A model generated the notes under the pieces. The model saw nothing but the letters and a program-made list of their open reading frames with translations, made no database searches and was not told the origin of the DNA. From positions 114,458,133-114,522,132 of the forward strand of contig NC_084463.1 in NCBI RefSeq assembly GCF_027409185.1: a stretch of 64,000 bases of DNA. Reading direction: 5' to 3'. Shown one piece after another: positions 26,404 through 38,351 of the stretch. Both the position numbers and the translations under genes were made by a program. Every line of letters starts with the position of its first letter. The first letter of the stretch is position 1. Source of the DNA: Cynocephalus volans (Eukaryota; Chordata; Mammalia; Dermoptera; Cynocephalidae).

Positions 26404-28063
26404 TGGCTGCGGCGGTTGACGCAGAGTAGCTGAGGTGGAAAAGGCGGCCACTCGGCCTTAGGCAGCCGGGAATCTTGCGGAACTTCCTCTTGCCATCTCT
26501 TAAGGGAGGACCGCTGCTGGTGGCTGGTCATGCAGGCTGACCGCCAGTTTGCCCTCGGCAGGAGAGGCTGCCTCATTTACAGGCAACAGCTTTGAAGTAT
26601 GGAGCAGGAAAAGAACTGTTTCTTAGCTGCAAAAGCAAGTCTCTAAACAGGGAACACGGCGCCAGGGCTGCTGTGGATGCAGACAGGATCCCGGAGGCCG
26701 GGGCCGCGCTGAAGGCGGCCAGCTGCCCTATTCATGATTCGAGGTTTCAGGCCGGCATAAAAGAAGATTCCTGGGAGCACCCGAGCTGCGCCGCGGGACC
26801 AAGCAAGCAGCCCAAGGCAGCGGGAACTGAGAACGGGGAAGGCGACAAACCAGAGGCAGAGAGTGAGCGCCGGACCTGGCACAGCCCTGTGAGTGACCCC
26901 CGACCCGGCCCTGCTCGGGGGGGGGCTGACGCCCACCCAGCTTCCGCCTGCATCACCAGGCCACTCACCGCCCTGGGGCTGACTCCATTTTCTCAGGTGC
27001 TGGCAGCTCCAGCCCGGCTCAGCCAAGCCTGGCCTCCTCGCCCGACTTGGCTCCTCACTGAGCCTTCCCACTTGCTTGCCCCGGCGCAGGGCTTCCCGGG
27101 GCCTCTGGGCTGGCCTCCCCTCCCACTACCTCCGCAGTTCTTTGGCGGGGCTGGTGGCATGGGGCGTCCCCGGCCAGCGTCGGGAGGGCAAGGAAGTACG
27201 AGTGGAGCCGACTGTCACTCCACCACACCCTGGACTCCGGCACCCGGTAAACTTCCTGTTACTGGGAGGCAGATACCATCTCTGCGGCCACTAGTTCGGA
27301 AAAACGCCTAACCAATTTCTGGTTAGGAATACTTTGGTAGGAGAGTTCCCAAGTTCGCTTGAACCTGCCGGAGAGCTGACTGCAGGTGGGCACCAGATTC
27401 GGTCCGTGCCGGGGGGATACAAAGGTGAACCATGTGCTGCAGGATCCTCCCCCGAGGAGCTCACGCTCTGGTGTGGGAGATAAGACAAGTACACAAATAA
27501 CCATGATACTAGGAGGAAGGTGATAAGTCCCGAGAAAGATCTACACAGTGCTACAAAGGCACCCAGAGTGACTGGTCATCTGTGCCTAGCAGAAACCTGG
27601 TAGACTTCCTGGGCAAGGCGGTGCCGAGCAGGGTCTTGACGGCCCAGCTGATAGACGAGGGTTGCAGAAGATATGTCCCAGCCCAGCCCAGTGTGCACAG
27701 AGTGGGGAGACGTGCGGCCAGGGAGGCGGAGACTCGACAGAAACCACACACCCTGTGGGGTCCCCACTGCACGATCCAACAACCCAGACCAGAGCACACG
27801 GAACAGGGAGAAGTCCTGCACGGGAAGTGAAAGCTCAGCAGAGATCACACACCCTGTGGTACGTGATCCAGCAGCCCAGCAGAGTCCAAGCTGACCAGAG
27901 AGGTGGCTCCCCGGAGAGGCCCAAGACCCGAGGCAACCATACACACAAGGCACTAGAGGCCGACTGAGCAGTCACGGAGGTAGCCATACCAAATTGGCAA
28001 CCACAGCAACATCTTAGTAAGTCAATAGTCTCAAACCGGTGGACTGTGAAACCCCCTGCCACA
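26404..28063 (+). promoter_or_regulatory. L1 5' UTR / internal promoter region
   Basis: About 1.66 kb, GC- and CpG-rich against an AT-rich neighbourhood. An imperfect tandem repeat is visible (units near 27739-27800 and 27838-27895, sharing CACACACCCTGTGG and a GATCCA-CA-CCCAG stretch). A 720-nt stretch (26592-27311) happens to be open on the plus strand but starts at TTG, not ATG; I treat it as 5' UTR. Confidence 0.75.
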
Positions 28064-29043
28064 ATGAATAAACACCAAAAAAAAGATACCAGAAATACAA
28101 AAAATCAAGAAAGTACACCACCAAAAGTTGATAAATCTCAAACTCTAGATCCTATAGAACAAGAAGCCCTTGAAATGACTGACAAGGAATTTCGAGTGAT
28201 AATTCTAAGGAAACTGAATGAGATACAAGAAAACTCAGCTAGACATCATGATGAAAGGAGGAAAAGTATACAGGACCTGAAAGAGGAAATGTACAAGGAA
28301 ATCAATGTCCTGAAAAAAAATGTAGCAGAACTTGCTGAACTGAAGAAGTTATTCAGCGAAATAAAAAACACAACGGAGAGTTTAACCAGCAGGCTTCTTG
28401 AAGTTGAAGAGAGAACCTCTGAACTTGAAGATGGGCTGTTTGAAATAACACAAGCAGACAAAAAGAAAGAAAAAAGAATCAAAGACATGAAGAAAATCTG
28501 AGAGAGATATCAGACAACCTTAAGCACTAAAATATCTGAGTCATGGGTATTCCAGAAGGGGAGGAAAACGGAGATTGCATTGAAAACATATTCAACAAAA
28601 TAGTGACAGAAAACTTCCCAGGTATAGGAAAAATCACAGATCTTCAGATCCAGGAAGCTCAACGATCTCCAAACGTATTCAACCCAAAAAGGCCTTCTCC
28701 AAGACATGTTATAGTCAAATTGGCAAAACACAGAGACAAAGAGAGAATCTTAAAAGCTGCAAGAGAGAAGCATCAAATCACCTATAAGGGATCCCCAATC
28801 AGGCTAACATCAGACTTTTCATCACAAACCCTAAAAGCTACAAAGGAATGGGATGATATATTCAAAATACTAAAAGACAAAGATTGCCAGCCAAGAATAC
28901 TCTACCCTGCAAGGCTATCCTTCTGAAATGAAGGGCAAATAGTATATTTCTCAGACAAACAAAAACTGTGGGAGTTCACTACCACACGACCACCCCTACA
29001 AGAAATCCTCAAGGGAGTACTGGGTTTGGTTCCTGAAAAATAA
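28064..29043 (+). pseudogene. L1 ORF1 (RNA-binding chaperone), disrupted
   Basis: ORF1p is the trimeric coiled-coil RNA chaperone of the L1 ribonucleoprotein. ATG at 28064; the N-terminal part runs to a stop at 28499-28501 and is coiled-coil rich in Lys and Glu (about residues 50-135). A one-base change in the A-run near 28490-28497 shifts the frame, and TAA and TGA follow. Reading resumes from 28543 through the RRM-like middle and C-terminal domain (GIPEGEEN, then RPSPRHVIVKLAKHRDKERI). A further TGA lies at 28924-28926 and the natural end TAA at 29041-29043. Non-functional. Confidence 0.9.
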
Positions 29044-29232
29044 CTACCAGTGCCATAAAAACCCAGAAAAATCTAAACCCACTAGTATAATAAAAATGGC
29101 ATTCATGAAGAGAAAACAAACAAACAAAAACGCTATCTACAACCTAAGGAACCAACAAACACAGAAACGAAACAGTAAATCAGAAAGCAAGGAACAAAAG
29201 ACACCTAAGACAACCAAACAACAATCAATAAA

Positions 29233-32200
29233 ATGCTAGGAATAAATCAACACCTTTCAATAACAACTCTTAATGTAAAAGGCTTAAATTCCCCAATCAA
29301 AAGACACAGACTGGCTGACTGGATCAAAAAGGAGGACCCAACTATATGCTGCCTACAAGAGACCCACCTCACCCATAAAGATTCACACAGACTAAGAGTG
29401 AAAGGATGGAAAAAGATTTACCATGCAAACAGAAAAGAAAAATGAGCTGGAGTAGCTATTCTTATATCTGACAAAATAGACTTTAAACTAAAAACCATAA
29501 AAAGAGACAATGAGGGACACTACTTAATGATAAAAGGACTGATCCATCAAGAAGACATAACAATCATAAATATGTATGCACCCAATGTTGGAGCAGCCAG
29601 ATTGATAAAACAAACTCTATTAGATCTAAAGAAGGAAATAGACACTAATCCCATAATAGCAGGGGACCTGAACACCCCACTGTCAATATTAGACAGATCA
29701 TCTAGGCAAAGAATCAGTAGAGAAACACAAGATCTAAACAAGACTCTAGACCAATTGGAATTGGCAGATATCTACAGAACATTCCACCCAACAACCTCAG
29801 AATATTCATTCTTCTCAGCAGCACATGGATCATTCTCCAGGATAGATCACATATTAGGTCACAAATCAAGTCTCAACAAATTCAAAAAAATTGGAATTAT
29901 CCCATGTATCTTCTCAGACCACAATGGATTAAAGCTAGAAATTAATAACAAATGAAACTCTGGAAACTATACAAATAAATGGAAATTAAACAGCATTCTA
30001 CTTAATGACATATGGGTCCAAGAAGAAATCAAGCAGGAAATCAAAAATTTTTTGAAACTAATGAAAATAATGATACATCATACCAAAACCTGTGGGATAG
30101 TGCAAAAGCAGTATTAAGGGGGAAATTTATTGCATTAAATGCTCACCTCCGAAGAATGGAAAGATGGCAAGTGAACAACCTAACACTTCACCTTAAAGAA
30201 CTAGAAAAACAAGAACAATCCAAACCTAAAGTTAGCAGATGGAAAGAAATCATTAAGATCAGAGCAGAACTTAATGAAATTAAAACCCAAAAAACAATAC
30301 AAAAATCAATGAATCAAAAAGTTGGTTTTTTGAAAATATAAATAAAATTGACAAACCATTAGCATGGATAACTAAAAAAAGAAGAGAGAAGACTCAAATA
30401 ACAAAAATTAGAAATGAAAAAGGCGATATTACAACTGATTCATCTGAAATACAAGGAATCATTCGAGACTACTATAAACAACTATACGCCAACAAATTTG
30501 AAAATCTGGAGGAAATGGATGAATTTCTGGACACACACACGCTCCCAAAACTGAACCATGAAGATGTAGAAAATCTGAACAGACCAATAATAATAAAGGA
30601 GATTGAAGCTGTTATCAGAAGGCTCCCAACAAAGAAAAGCCCAGGACCAGATGGATTCACAGCAGAATTTTACCAAACATTCAAAGAGGAATTGACACCG
30701 ATTCTTTACAAACTATTCCAAAAGATTGAATCAGACGCAAATCTCCCAAACTCATTCTATGAAGCAAACATCATCCTGATACCAAAACCAGGTAAAGATA
30801 TAACCAAAAAAGAAAACTACAGGCCGATATCCTTGATGAATATAGATGCAAAAATCCTCACTAAAATACTAGCAAACAGAATACAGCAACACATACGTAA
30901 AATTATTCATCACGATCAAGTGGGATTCATCCCAGGGATGCAAGGTTGGTTCAACATACACAAATCAATAAATGTGATACACCATATTAATAAAGTCAAA
31001 CACAAGGACCATATGATCATCTCTATAGATGCTGAAAAAGCATTTGATAAAGTTCAGCACTCATTCATGACAAAGACCCTCTATAAGTTAGGTATAGAGG
31101 GAAAGTATCTCAACATAATTAAAGCCATATATGCCAAACCCACTGCCAATATCATCCTGAACGGGGAAAAGCTGAAAGCTTTTCCTTTAAGAACAGGAAC
31201 TAGACAAGGATGCCCACTCTCACCACTCCTATTCAACATAGTGTTGGAAGTACTAGCCAGAGCAATCAGAGAAGAGAAGGAAATAAAGGGCATCCAGATT
31301 GGAAAAGATGAAGTCAAATTGTCCCTGTTTGCAGATGACATGATCCTATATATCGAACAGCCTAAAACCTCTACAAAAAAACTGCTGGAATTGATAAATG
31401 ATTTCAGTACAGTAGCAGGATACAAAATCAACACACAAAAATCAGTAGCATTTCTTTTCTCCAATAGTGAACATGCAGAATGAGAAATCAAGAAAACCTG
31501 CCTATTTACAATAGCCACCAAAAAAAATAAAATACTTAGGAATTGAGTTAACCAAGGATATGAAAAATCTCTATAATGAGAACTACAAACCACTGCTGAG
31601 AGAAATTAGAGACTATACAAGAAGATGGAAAGATATCCCATGCTCTTGGATTGGAAGAATCAACATAGTGAAAATGTCCATAGTACCCAAAGTGATATAC
31701 AAATTCAATGCAATCCCCATCAAAATTCCAAAGACATTTTTCTCAGAAATGGAAAGAACTATCCAGACATTTATATGGAATAATAAAAGACCACGCATAG
31801 CCAAAGCAATGCTGAGCAAAAAAAATAAAGCTGGAGGCATAACACTACTTGACTTTAAGCTATACTACAAAGCTATAATAACCAAAACAGTATGGTACTG
31901 GCATAAAAACAGACACACTGATCAATGGAATAGAATATAGAATCCAGAAATCAACCCACACACTTACTGTCATCTGATCTTTGACAAAGGCACCAAGCCT
32001 ATTCACTGGGCAAGGGACTGCCTCTTCAGCAAATGGTGCTGGGATAACTGGATATTCATATGCAGGAGAATGAAACTAGATCCATACCTCTCACTATATA
32101 CTAAAATCAACTCAAAATGGATTAAGGATTTAAATATACACCCTGAAACAATAAAACTTCTTAAAGAAAACAGGAGAAACACTTCAGGAAGTAGGACTGG

Positions 32201-33069
32201 ACACAGACTTCATGAATACGACCCCAAAAGCACGGGCAATCAAAGGAAAAATAAACAAATGGGATTATATCAAACTAAAAAGCTTCTGCACAGCAAAAGA
32301 AACAATTAACAGAGTTAAAAGACAACCAACAGAGTGGGAGAAAATATTTGCAAAATATACATCTGACAAAGGATTAATATCCAGAATATATAAGGAACTC
32401 AAACAACTTTACAAGAAGAAAACAAGCAACCCAATTAAAAAATGGGCCAAAGAGCTAAGTAGGCATTTCTCTAAGGAAGATATACAAATGGCCAACAGAC
32501 ATATGAAAAAATGCTCAACATCACTCAGCATCCGGGAAATGCAAATCAAAACCACACTGAGATACCATCTAACCCCAGTTAGGATGGCTAAAATCCAAAA
32601 GACTCTGAACGATAAATGCTGGCGAGGTTGCGGAGAAAAAGGAACTCTCATACATTGTTGGTGGGACTGCAAAATGGTGCAGCCTCTATGGAAAATGGTA
32701 TGGAGGTTCCTCAAACGATTGCAGATAGATCTACCATACGACCCAGCTATCCCACTGTTGGGAATATACCCAGAGGAATGGAAATCATCAAGTCAAAGGT
32801 ATACCTGTTCCCCAATGTTCATCGCAGCACTCTTCACAATAGCCAAGAGTTGGAACCAGCCAAAATGTCCATCATCAGATGAGTGGATACGGAAAATGTG
32901 GTACATCTACACAATGGAATACTACTCAGCTATAAAAATGAATGAAATACTGCCATTTGCAACAACATGGATGGACCTTGAGAGAATTATATTAAGTGAA
33001 ACAAGTCAGGCACAGAAAGAGAAATACAACGTTCTCACTTATTGGTGGGAGCTAAAAATTAATATATAA
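29233..33069 (+). pseudogene. L1 ORF2 (endonuclease-reverse transcriptase), disrupted
   Basis: A 3837-nt region equivalent to about 1279 codons, close to the 1275 of human ORF2p. The APE-type endonuclease domain is visible with QETH at 29356-29367 and SDH at 29914-29922. The reverse transcriptase domain has its catalytic FADD at 31328-31339 inside an uninterrupted 322-codon block. The Cys-rich C-terminal region ([18 protein letters not shown]) lies near 32620-32673. Breaks: TGA at 29443-29445, 29953-29955 and 31481-31483, TAG at 31938-31940, and frameshifts near 30045, 30330, 31520 and 32170. The catalytic residues remain readable, so loss was recent. Confidence 0.93.
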
Positions 33070-33072
33070 TTC

Positions 33073-33313
33073 ACACACACACACATACACACACACACAC
33101 ACACACACAGACACACACACACACACACTCAAAAATCCGGGGGGGGGGTGGGGAAGAAGATATAACAACCACAATTACTTGAAGTTGATATGACAAGCAA
33201 ACAGAAAGGACATTGTTTGTGGGGAGGGGGTTGGGGTGGAGGGAGGGAGGTTTTGGTGATGGGGAACAATAATCAGCCACAATGTATATCAACAAAATAA
33301 AATTAAAAAAAAA
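33073..33313 (+). other. L1 3' UTR with CA repeat and G-rich tract
   Basis: After the ORF2 stop comes an impure CA repeat (33073-33128), then a run of nine or more G with GGTGGGG (33138-33153), a second G-rich run near 33220-33250, and the family 3' end CACAATGTATATCAACAAAATAAAA. G-rich, quadruplex-prone tracts are a known feature of L1 3' UTRs. Confidence 0.85.
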
Positions 33314-33393
33314 ATGAAAAAGAAACATTGCTAATAAAAAACTAACAAACAAACAAACAAACAAACAAAAAATTACCTCCCCCCCCCCAAAAA

Positions 33394-33408
33394 AAGAGAG
33401 GGAGTGGT
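33394..33408 (+). repeat. Target-site duplication, 3' copy, of full-length L1
   Basis: Exact match to 26371-26385. Confidence 0.9.
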
Positions 33409-33689
33409 CAAGCAATGGAGCATTGTACCGGTCTTGGAAAAGGTGGAAGGGAGAATGGTGAGCCTTAGAAAAGAGATCTGATCCTCTTTCTCTGAGATTG
33501 GCAGAAAGGAAGTAAAGTAAGTGCAGTTAGTTAAGTGTGTAGGTGTGAAGACAGGAAATTGAGGAAGTTGACACCTGATATTTTTAATTTCCTAAGAAGT
33601 TAGAAGCAAGTTAATTGCCAAAAGTGGTAGTAGTGGTGATGTGGTGGGGGAAGGAGCAAAGTAGGTTATGGGCCTTTAGATGTTTAGAG

Positions 33690-34390
33690 AAAGTTCTCAA
33701 ATCTATTTCCACTAAGCCATCAGACTTTAAATAGACAACTACAATAGCTTCCTATCTGGTTTACTTACATCCATTAGACCCTATTAACATGTTGCAAAAC
33801 AGGTTGACCTTTTTTAAAAGACAGGGCATATCAAGTTGTTTTCATGCCATACTCTGCGTAAAGTCCCACACTTGTTCAAAAGCCTTAAAATGATCCAAAG
33901 ATCTGACTCACATTGTCTTCTCAACCTTGCCTTCGAACTCCTCCACACACTCTCACATGGCCCTTTCTCATTTCCTTCCTCCTTCCTGCCTCAAGGCCTT
34001 CACAAATATTCTTCCCTCCACCTGGAAAACCCTTCCATTCCACCCCTATTCCTTTCACTTCGCTAATTCAAACCCTTCCTTTAGGCCTCAGATTAAATGT
34101 CACTTTCTCAGAGAAGTCTTCCTATACCTGCTACCCCCTCTTTTAGACTAGTTTAGGTCTTCCACTGAATACTCATGACATTTGGAGTTTTTCCTTGGTA
34201 GCATTTTTCACAATTGTAATTATATGTTTGTATATAGTGGACAAAGGCTCTTTCCTCCTCTATACTATAATCTCATGAAGGTAGGCACTGTGTCTGTTTT
34301 GTCTAGTTACATGTTTAACATGCGATACATTGCCTAGCACGTAACAGATGACAAATGCCTATTTGTCAAATGAATGAATGTATGAATCAA
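33690..34390 (+). mobile_element. L2 LINE 3' end
   Basis: CTTCCTATCTGGTTTACTTA, AAGGCCTTCACAAATATTCT, CACCTGGAAAACCCTTCCAT, CAGAGAAGTCTTCCTATACC and a terminal GAATGAATG tail. Clear L2 order; the frames crossing it are shadows of L2 ORF2. Confidence 0.85.
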
Positions 34391-35060
34391 TTTTGTTAGT
34401 TAATCCATACCTATTGTGAAGAGATGACCAGGGTCACAATACCTATGAGAGTCCAGTCAAGGATGGAGACCACAGAATTACTGCAGAGTCAATCTGCATG
34501 ATTGTGAGCTCTTTGGCCAAAAGGAAAAGAAGCCTTCTTGGTCCAACACAAAGCTTATTCTCTTTGCTTTTGCTAAGAGCCTGGCTGCCATGAGTTACTG
34601 TCAGGGTAAAAATGCACAGCTCGGTTCCTCCAGATTTGAGGCATTATTACACTTCGGTTTCTACCTCTTAGCCTATTCACAATTGTCTAATGATGCCTGT
34701 TATTGGCTGACTGCCATGCCTTATCTGGGAACCAATAAGAGGCCAGTGGGTCAACTTGTGAGCAGCTCTCCCAGGAAACTAGCAGAGTTTTAAAGGAATT
34801 GTGACTTGTCACACGCAATGTGATTGTTCCACACCTGAATAAGGTTGCTGAAGCCCCACCCTACCATCCCCTTCTCCCCTCACTATTTCTTTCAATAACC
34901 TTGGGGGAAAACCCGATCCTATCTGTTTCCCTTCTTCCTCAATCTCTCAGGTTCTCAACCTCTGACTGTTCCCTTCACACTTTTTCAAAGGGCATTGGTG
35001 GGGACCCAGTAACCCACCTTATTCCTGAAAACTTTGTTACCCAGGGCTGGGCCCTATTCC
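34391..35060. other. Intergenic, no gene recognised
   Basis: No known repeat or coding motif recognised with confidence. Confidence 0.4.
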
Positions 35061-35369
35061 TATTTAACAGCTAACAATAATAATAACCATGGTATATCCA
35101 TTTTACAAATGAAGAAACTGAACCTCAGAGGGGGTACGAGGTGAGAGGTTCAGGGTGAGGGAATCATCCTGGAGAGACACCAGAACATGAGACAGGAATA
35201 TAGACTAAGGCAAGGGAATCATGACCGGCTGTCAATGTTTAGCTGTCCAGAAACCATTTCTCCCTACCGAATAGAACCCTGATTTCTGTACACATTATGT
35301 TCAGTATTGGTGGGAGTGGACATACAGATGCCTATCTCCCACTACAGTTATTGAAGAGCTACAGAGTTC

Positions 35370-35625
35370 TGATCTGTGTGGTTTAAGGGCAATAGCAGAG
35401 GTTATCTTCCTGCTGAGACTAGCATAGTTCCTAGCCCATAGCACATGCTTAGCAAATGTCATTTCTGCTTAGTACTGTCTCTTACTTACTATCTGTGTAG
35501 TTTTAGGCAAGTTACTTAACATTCTTTGCCTCAGAAATAACATCTGTAAATTGCCAGTGTTCATAACATGTATTAAGTGTTTACTAACTGCTATGATTAT
35601 CGTAATTACTCTTTTGTCCCCCAAA
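35370..35625 (+). mobile_element. MIR SINE (degraded)
   Basis: AGGCAAGTTACTTAACATTC, TTTGCCTCAGAAATAACATC and TGTATTAAGTGTTTACTAAC fit MIR. Confidence 0.55.
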
Positions 35626-35639
35626 CAGTGAATGGGTTA

Positions 35640-37170
35640 AATCAATTGTGGTATATCATCAGCATGACAGAAATTATTTAAAGTAAATTATTTAAAGTCA
35701 GACATTGACTCATTGACATAGAACTTGTTTATACCATTGAATAAAAATGTCATACTGTAATCATACATTGATTGAAATATGTATATAAGTGAATATATAC
35801 CTGAAATGATATAACCCAAAATGTTAACCAGTATTTATCTCTGATTTTTTATTTTATTTTTGCCCTTCATCATTTTTGATCTTCAGTGAACTAAATAAAA
35901 TTAATTAATTAGTAATCAATTTTTAATTACCTTTTAACTAATTAATTTTTAAGTTAAAAAAGGCCATCACTTAGTGGAGAATCAAGGACTCTGGTTGATT
36001 TCAGCCAGGGTCAAATTCAAGGAAGTAGGACAAGGCAGCCAGGTTCCGTGCAGTCAGGATGGAGTCAGAATGGCCATTACATCAGACTTCTGGATGGCAT
36101 TCTTCTGGCTTTAAATGGAGGTTCTAGGCAGTGGCTAGATACAGAATCTAAACTTCCAGCAGAGCTGGGGGCCAAAGCTCGGAGAATAATTTTTATCTGT
36201 CCTCTGCCTCCCTCTCCTACTACATGTTCTACCACTTTATCCTTCCATCGCAAAAAAGAAAAAATTTCCAGCCGTCCTTTTTCTCAAATATGTCAAACTC
36301 ATTTCCGGGGCGGGTCCTTGCTACTGCCTTACAGCCCTAACAACACTTTCTATGTTACCCTCCCATCTACTAGCTACGATCAATCCCATTAGTCTATTTA
36401 TTTCCTTCCTAGCACTCATTCGTTCTGAAAATACCTTATTTGGTTGTTGTCACAAGCATATGAGCTCAATATGTGTGCAAATGTGTGCAAAGATTTTGAC
36501 TGTTCTGTTGACCATTAACATTCTGTGACATGAATACTGCTTGCACAAAATAGGAGCTCAATAAAAAACACTGAATTAATGCAAAATCAGAACTCCTCAT
36601 CAGGGAACAAAAATGTTAAGCAGAGAAACTGAGGCAGAAATCCAGCTACACTATTGGGACATAGGAGTGTGGAGGGTCAGCAAATTTAAGTTCACCTTTT
36701 AGGGTTGGATTCAGAGTCAGGAATATAAGGAAATAAGTACCATTTCAACTGTTTTTTCCCTTTTCAAAAAGCAGTTATCACATAAAAAAAAAAAATGGTG
36801 ATGACACTTCCAGGGGAGTACGACACAGTCTATAGGCATGGGCTTATTGAAAATCTGGGTTAAATGAGTAACTTCCTGAATGATGTGAAAAGTGATGAGG
36901 CTTGTGGCATTCCAGAAACACTTGATACAAATTGTGCACTCAAGCAATTCAATGAAATGATGTTTTGTAGTTTAAACGGCTACTCAGTCTGAAAGATTTT
37001 GGCTTGAAGTTATGACAGCTGAATATTTCTTATATATACTGAAATCCCTGCCATAACTCAGTTTTTCTGGGACACATGGAAGCAGATAACTGAGAGTTCT
37101 ATGCCGAACCTTCTATGAGCAAGAAGGAAAAAGAACAGGGGATAGGGGAACAGCTAAGACCAATTTATTT
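35640..37170. other. Intergenic, AT-rich; no gene recognised
   Basis: Very AT-rich with short palindromic TTAATTAA blocks near 35890-35955. No coding or repeat family assigned. Confidence 0.4.
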
Positions 37171-37395
37171 TCAGTACCTCTACCTGCCACACACTAACAA
37201 GTCATGACTTTTCTCATTTAATAACCCTACAAAGTAGGCATTATTTATTTCCATTTTCTAGATGAAAAAAACCAAGCCTAGAACAGATTGACTTGGCCAG
37301 CTTCACAGTTAATAAATTCCAGAGAAAATCTAATTCCAGGTTTATTTGACTCCAGAGTCTGCACACTTTCTCTATACCACACTTGCCTCCCTAGC
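37170..37395 (-). mobile_element. MIR SINE (degraded)
   Basis: TTTCCATTTTCTAGATGAAA and GACTTGGCCAGCTTCACAG in reverse MIR order. Confidence 0.5.
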
Positions 37396-37849
37396 ATTCC
37401 TGGAAATCCCCTTGATGAATGTATTGCTCATCTTTAAAAAAAAAAAGGGCGAGTGGGGCAATGATATGGCCTAAAAGGAAGCAGGAAGTAATAGGAAAAA
37501 CTAAGTAATCTACAAACTATTTGGTTGAATCACATGAAATTGTTGACATCTTGACTTTTTTTAACCCACAAAAGAGGCAATTTTATATCATTTCACCTCA
37601 TGGCATTAGTTCTGTAGATGAAGATTGCTTTGACAATACTACTAATAACTACTCCACTGCCCATTGGTACACACCTTTACAGATTACATTCATTGTCATT
37701 TCAGTGATCCTTTAAGACAAGAAGGGTAAAGATCGTTCCATTTTATATATTCCTCATGTGAGGCAAAGCAGATTCGGTAATCCTACCCATTTATCAGAGC
37801 AGCATTTGCCTTTAGCGAAAACTGTAACTTTTTTTTTAAGGCTATTATC

Positions 37850-38345
37850 TGTCCCCCACTCCCTGCCCCCTGTCCCACTCTCCACATCATGTTCTGTCAA
37901 AATCCCTCTTGAATTTGACTTCTATAACTGGTCTCCCACACTTTATTCTCCAACGGTTTTTTCTAAATGCAAATCTGACTGTGTCATTTATCTGCTTAAA
38001 ATCTTAACAGTTTTTCATCTCCTGCAAGATACAGTTCTAATGCCTCAGTCTGTCCTTCATGATCTGACCCTTGGCTAACTTCTCCAGCTCCACCACCTGC
38101 CATTGCCTTCCAACAAACCCTATGCAGAATAAAACTTCTTCTCTGTGCCATGTACCTCTGTGACTTTATCCTAACTGGTCTGTGGCTCGAATGGCTTCCT
38201 AACCCCATTTCACCATCCCTTATCTGACATTCAGCAGGCAAATTTGTTTTTCAAGGCTCAATGTCACCTCTACCAAAGAATGCCTGACTTTCTTCTGATA
38301 GTCATCAATTTTCTGTGCTCTCACAGCAGTTGGTACATTTTTCTA
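37850..38345 (+). mobile_element. L2 LINE fragment
   Basis: TAACTGGTCTCCCACACTTT, GATCTGACCCTTGGCTAACT and CTCAATGTCACCTCTACCAA follow L2 ORF2/3' order. Confidence 0.75.
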
Positions 38346-38351
38346 AGACTT

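Larger units (their letters stand above)
26386..33393 (+). mobile_element. Full-length young LINE-1, recently inactivated
   Basis: About 7.0 kb between perfect 15-bp duplications. Layout: GC-rich 5' UTR (26386-28063), ORF1 region (28064-29043), spacer, ORF2 region (29233-33069), then a 3' UTR with a CA repeat and a G-rich tract, and a long A-rich tail. L1 copies itself by target-primed reverse transcription. Both ORFs are broken by a few stops and frameshifts, so this copy is not autonomous. It is near-identical at the protein level to the 3' part of the truncated copy at 45276-46602 (five differences in 285 residues), so both belong to one recent subfamily. Confidence 0.95.

Noticed and set aside
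26592-27311. 239-codon open frame as a new gene
   Set aside because: No ATG at its start, lies wholly in the L1 5' UTR, GC-rich; kept only as a low-interest finding.
30515-31483. 322-codon reverse transcriptase frame as a standalone gene (e.g. retron or domesticated RT)
   Set aside because: It sits in register within a full-length L1 ORF2 bounded by target duplications.
33836-34151. Overlapping plus-strand frames of 74-77 codons rich in Pro, Ser and Phe
   Set aside because: They fall on an L2 3' end in three frames; shadows of a fossil LINE.
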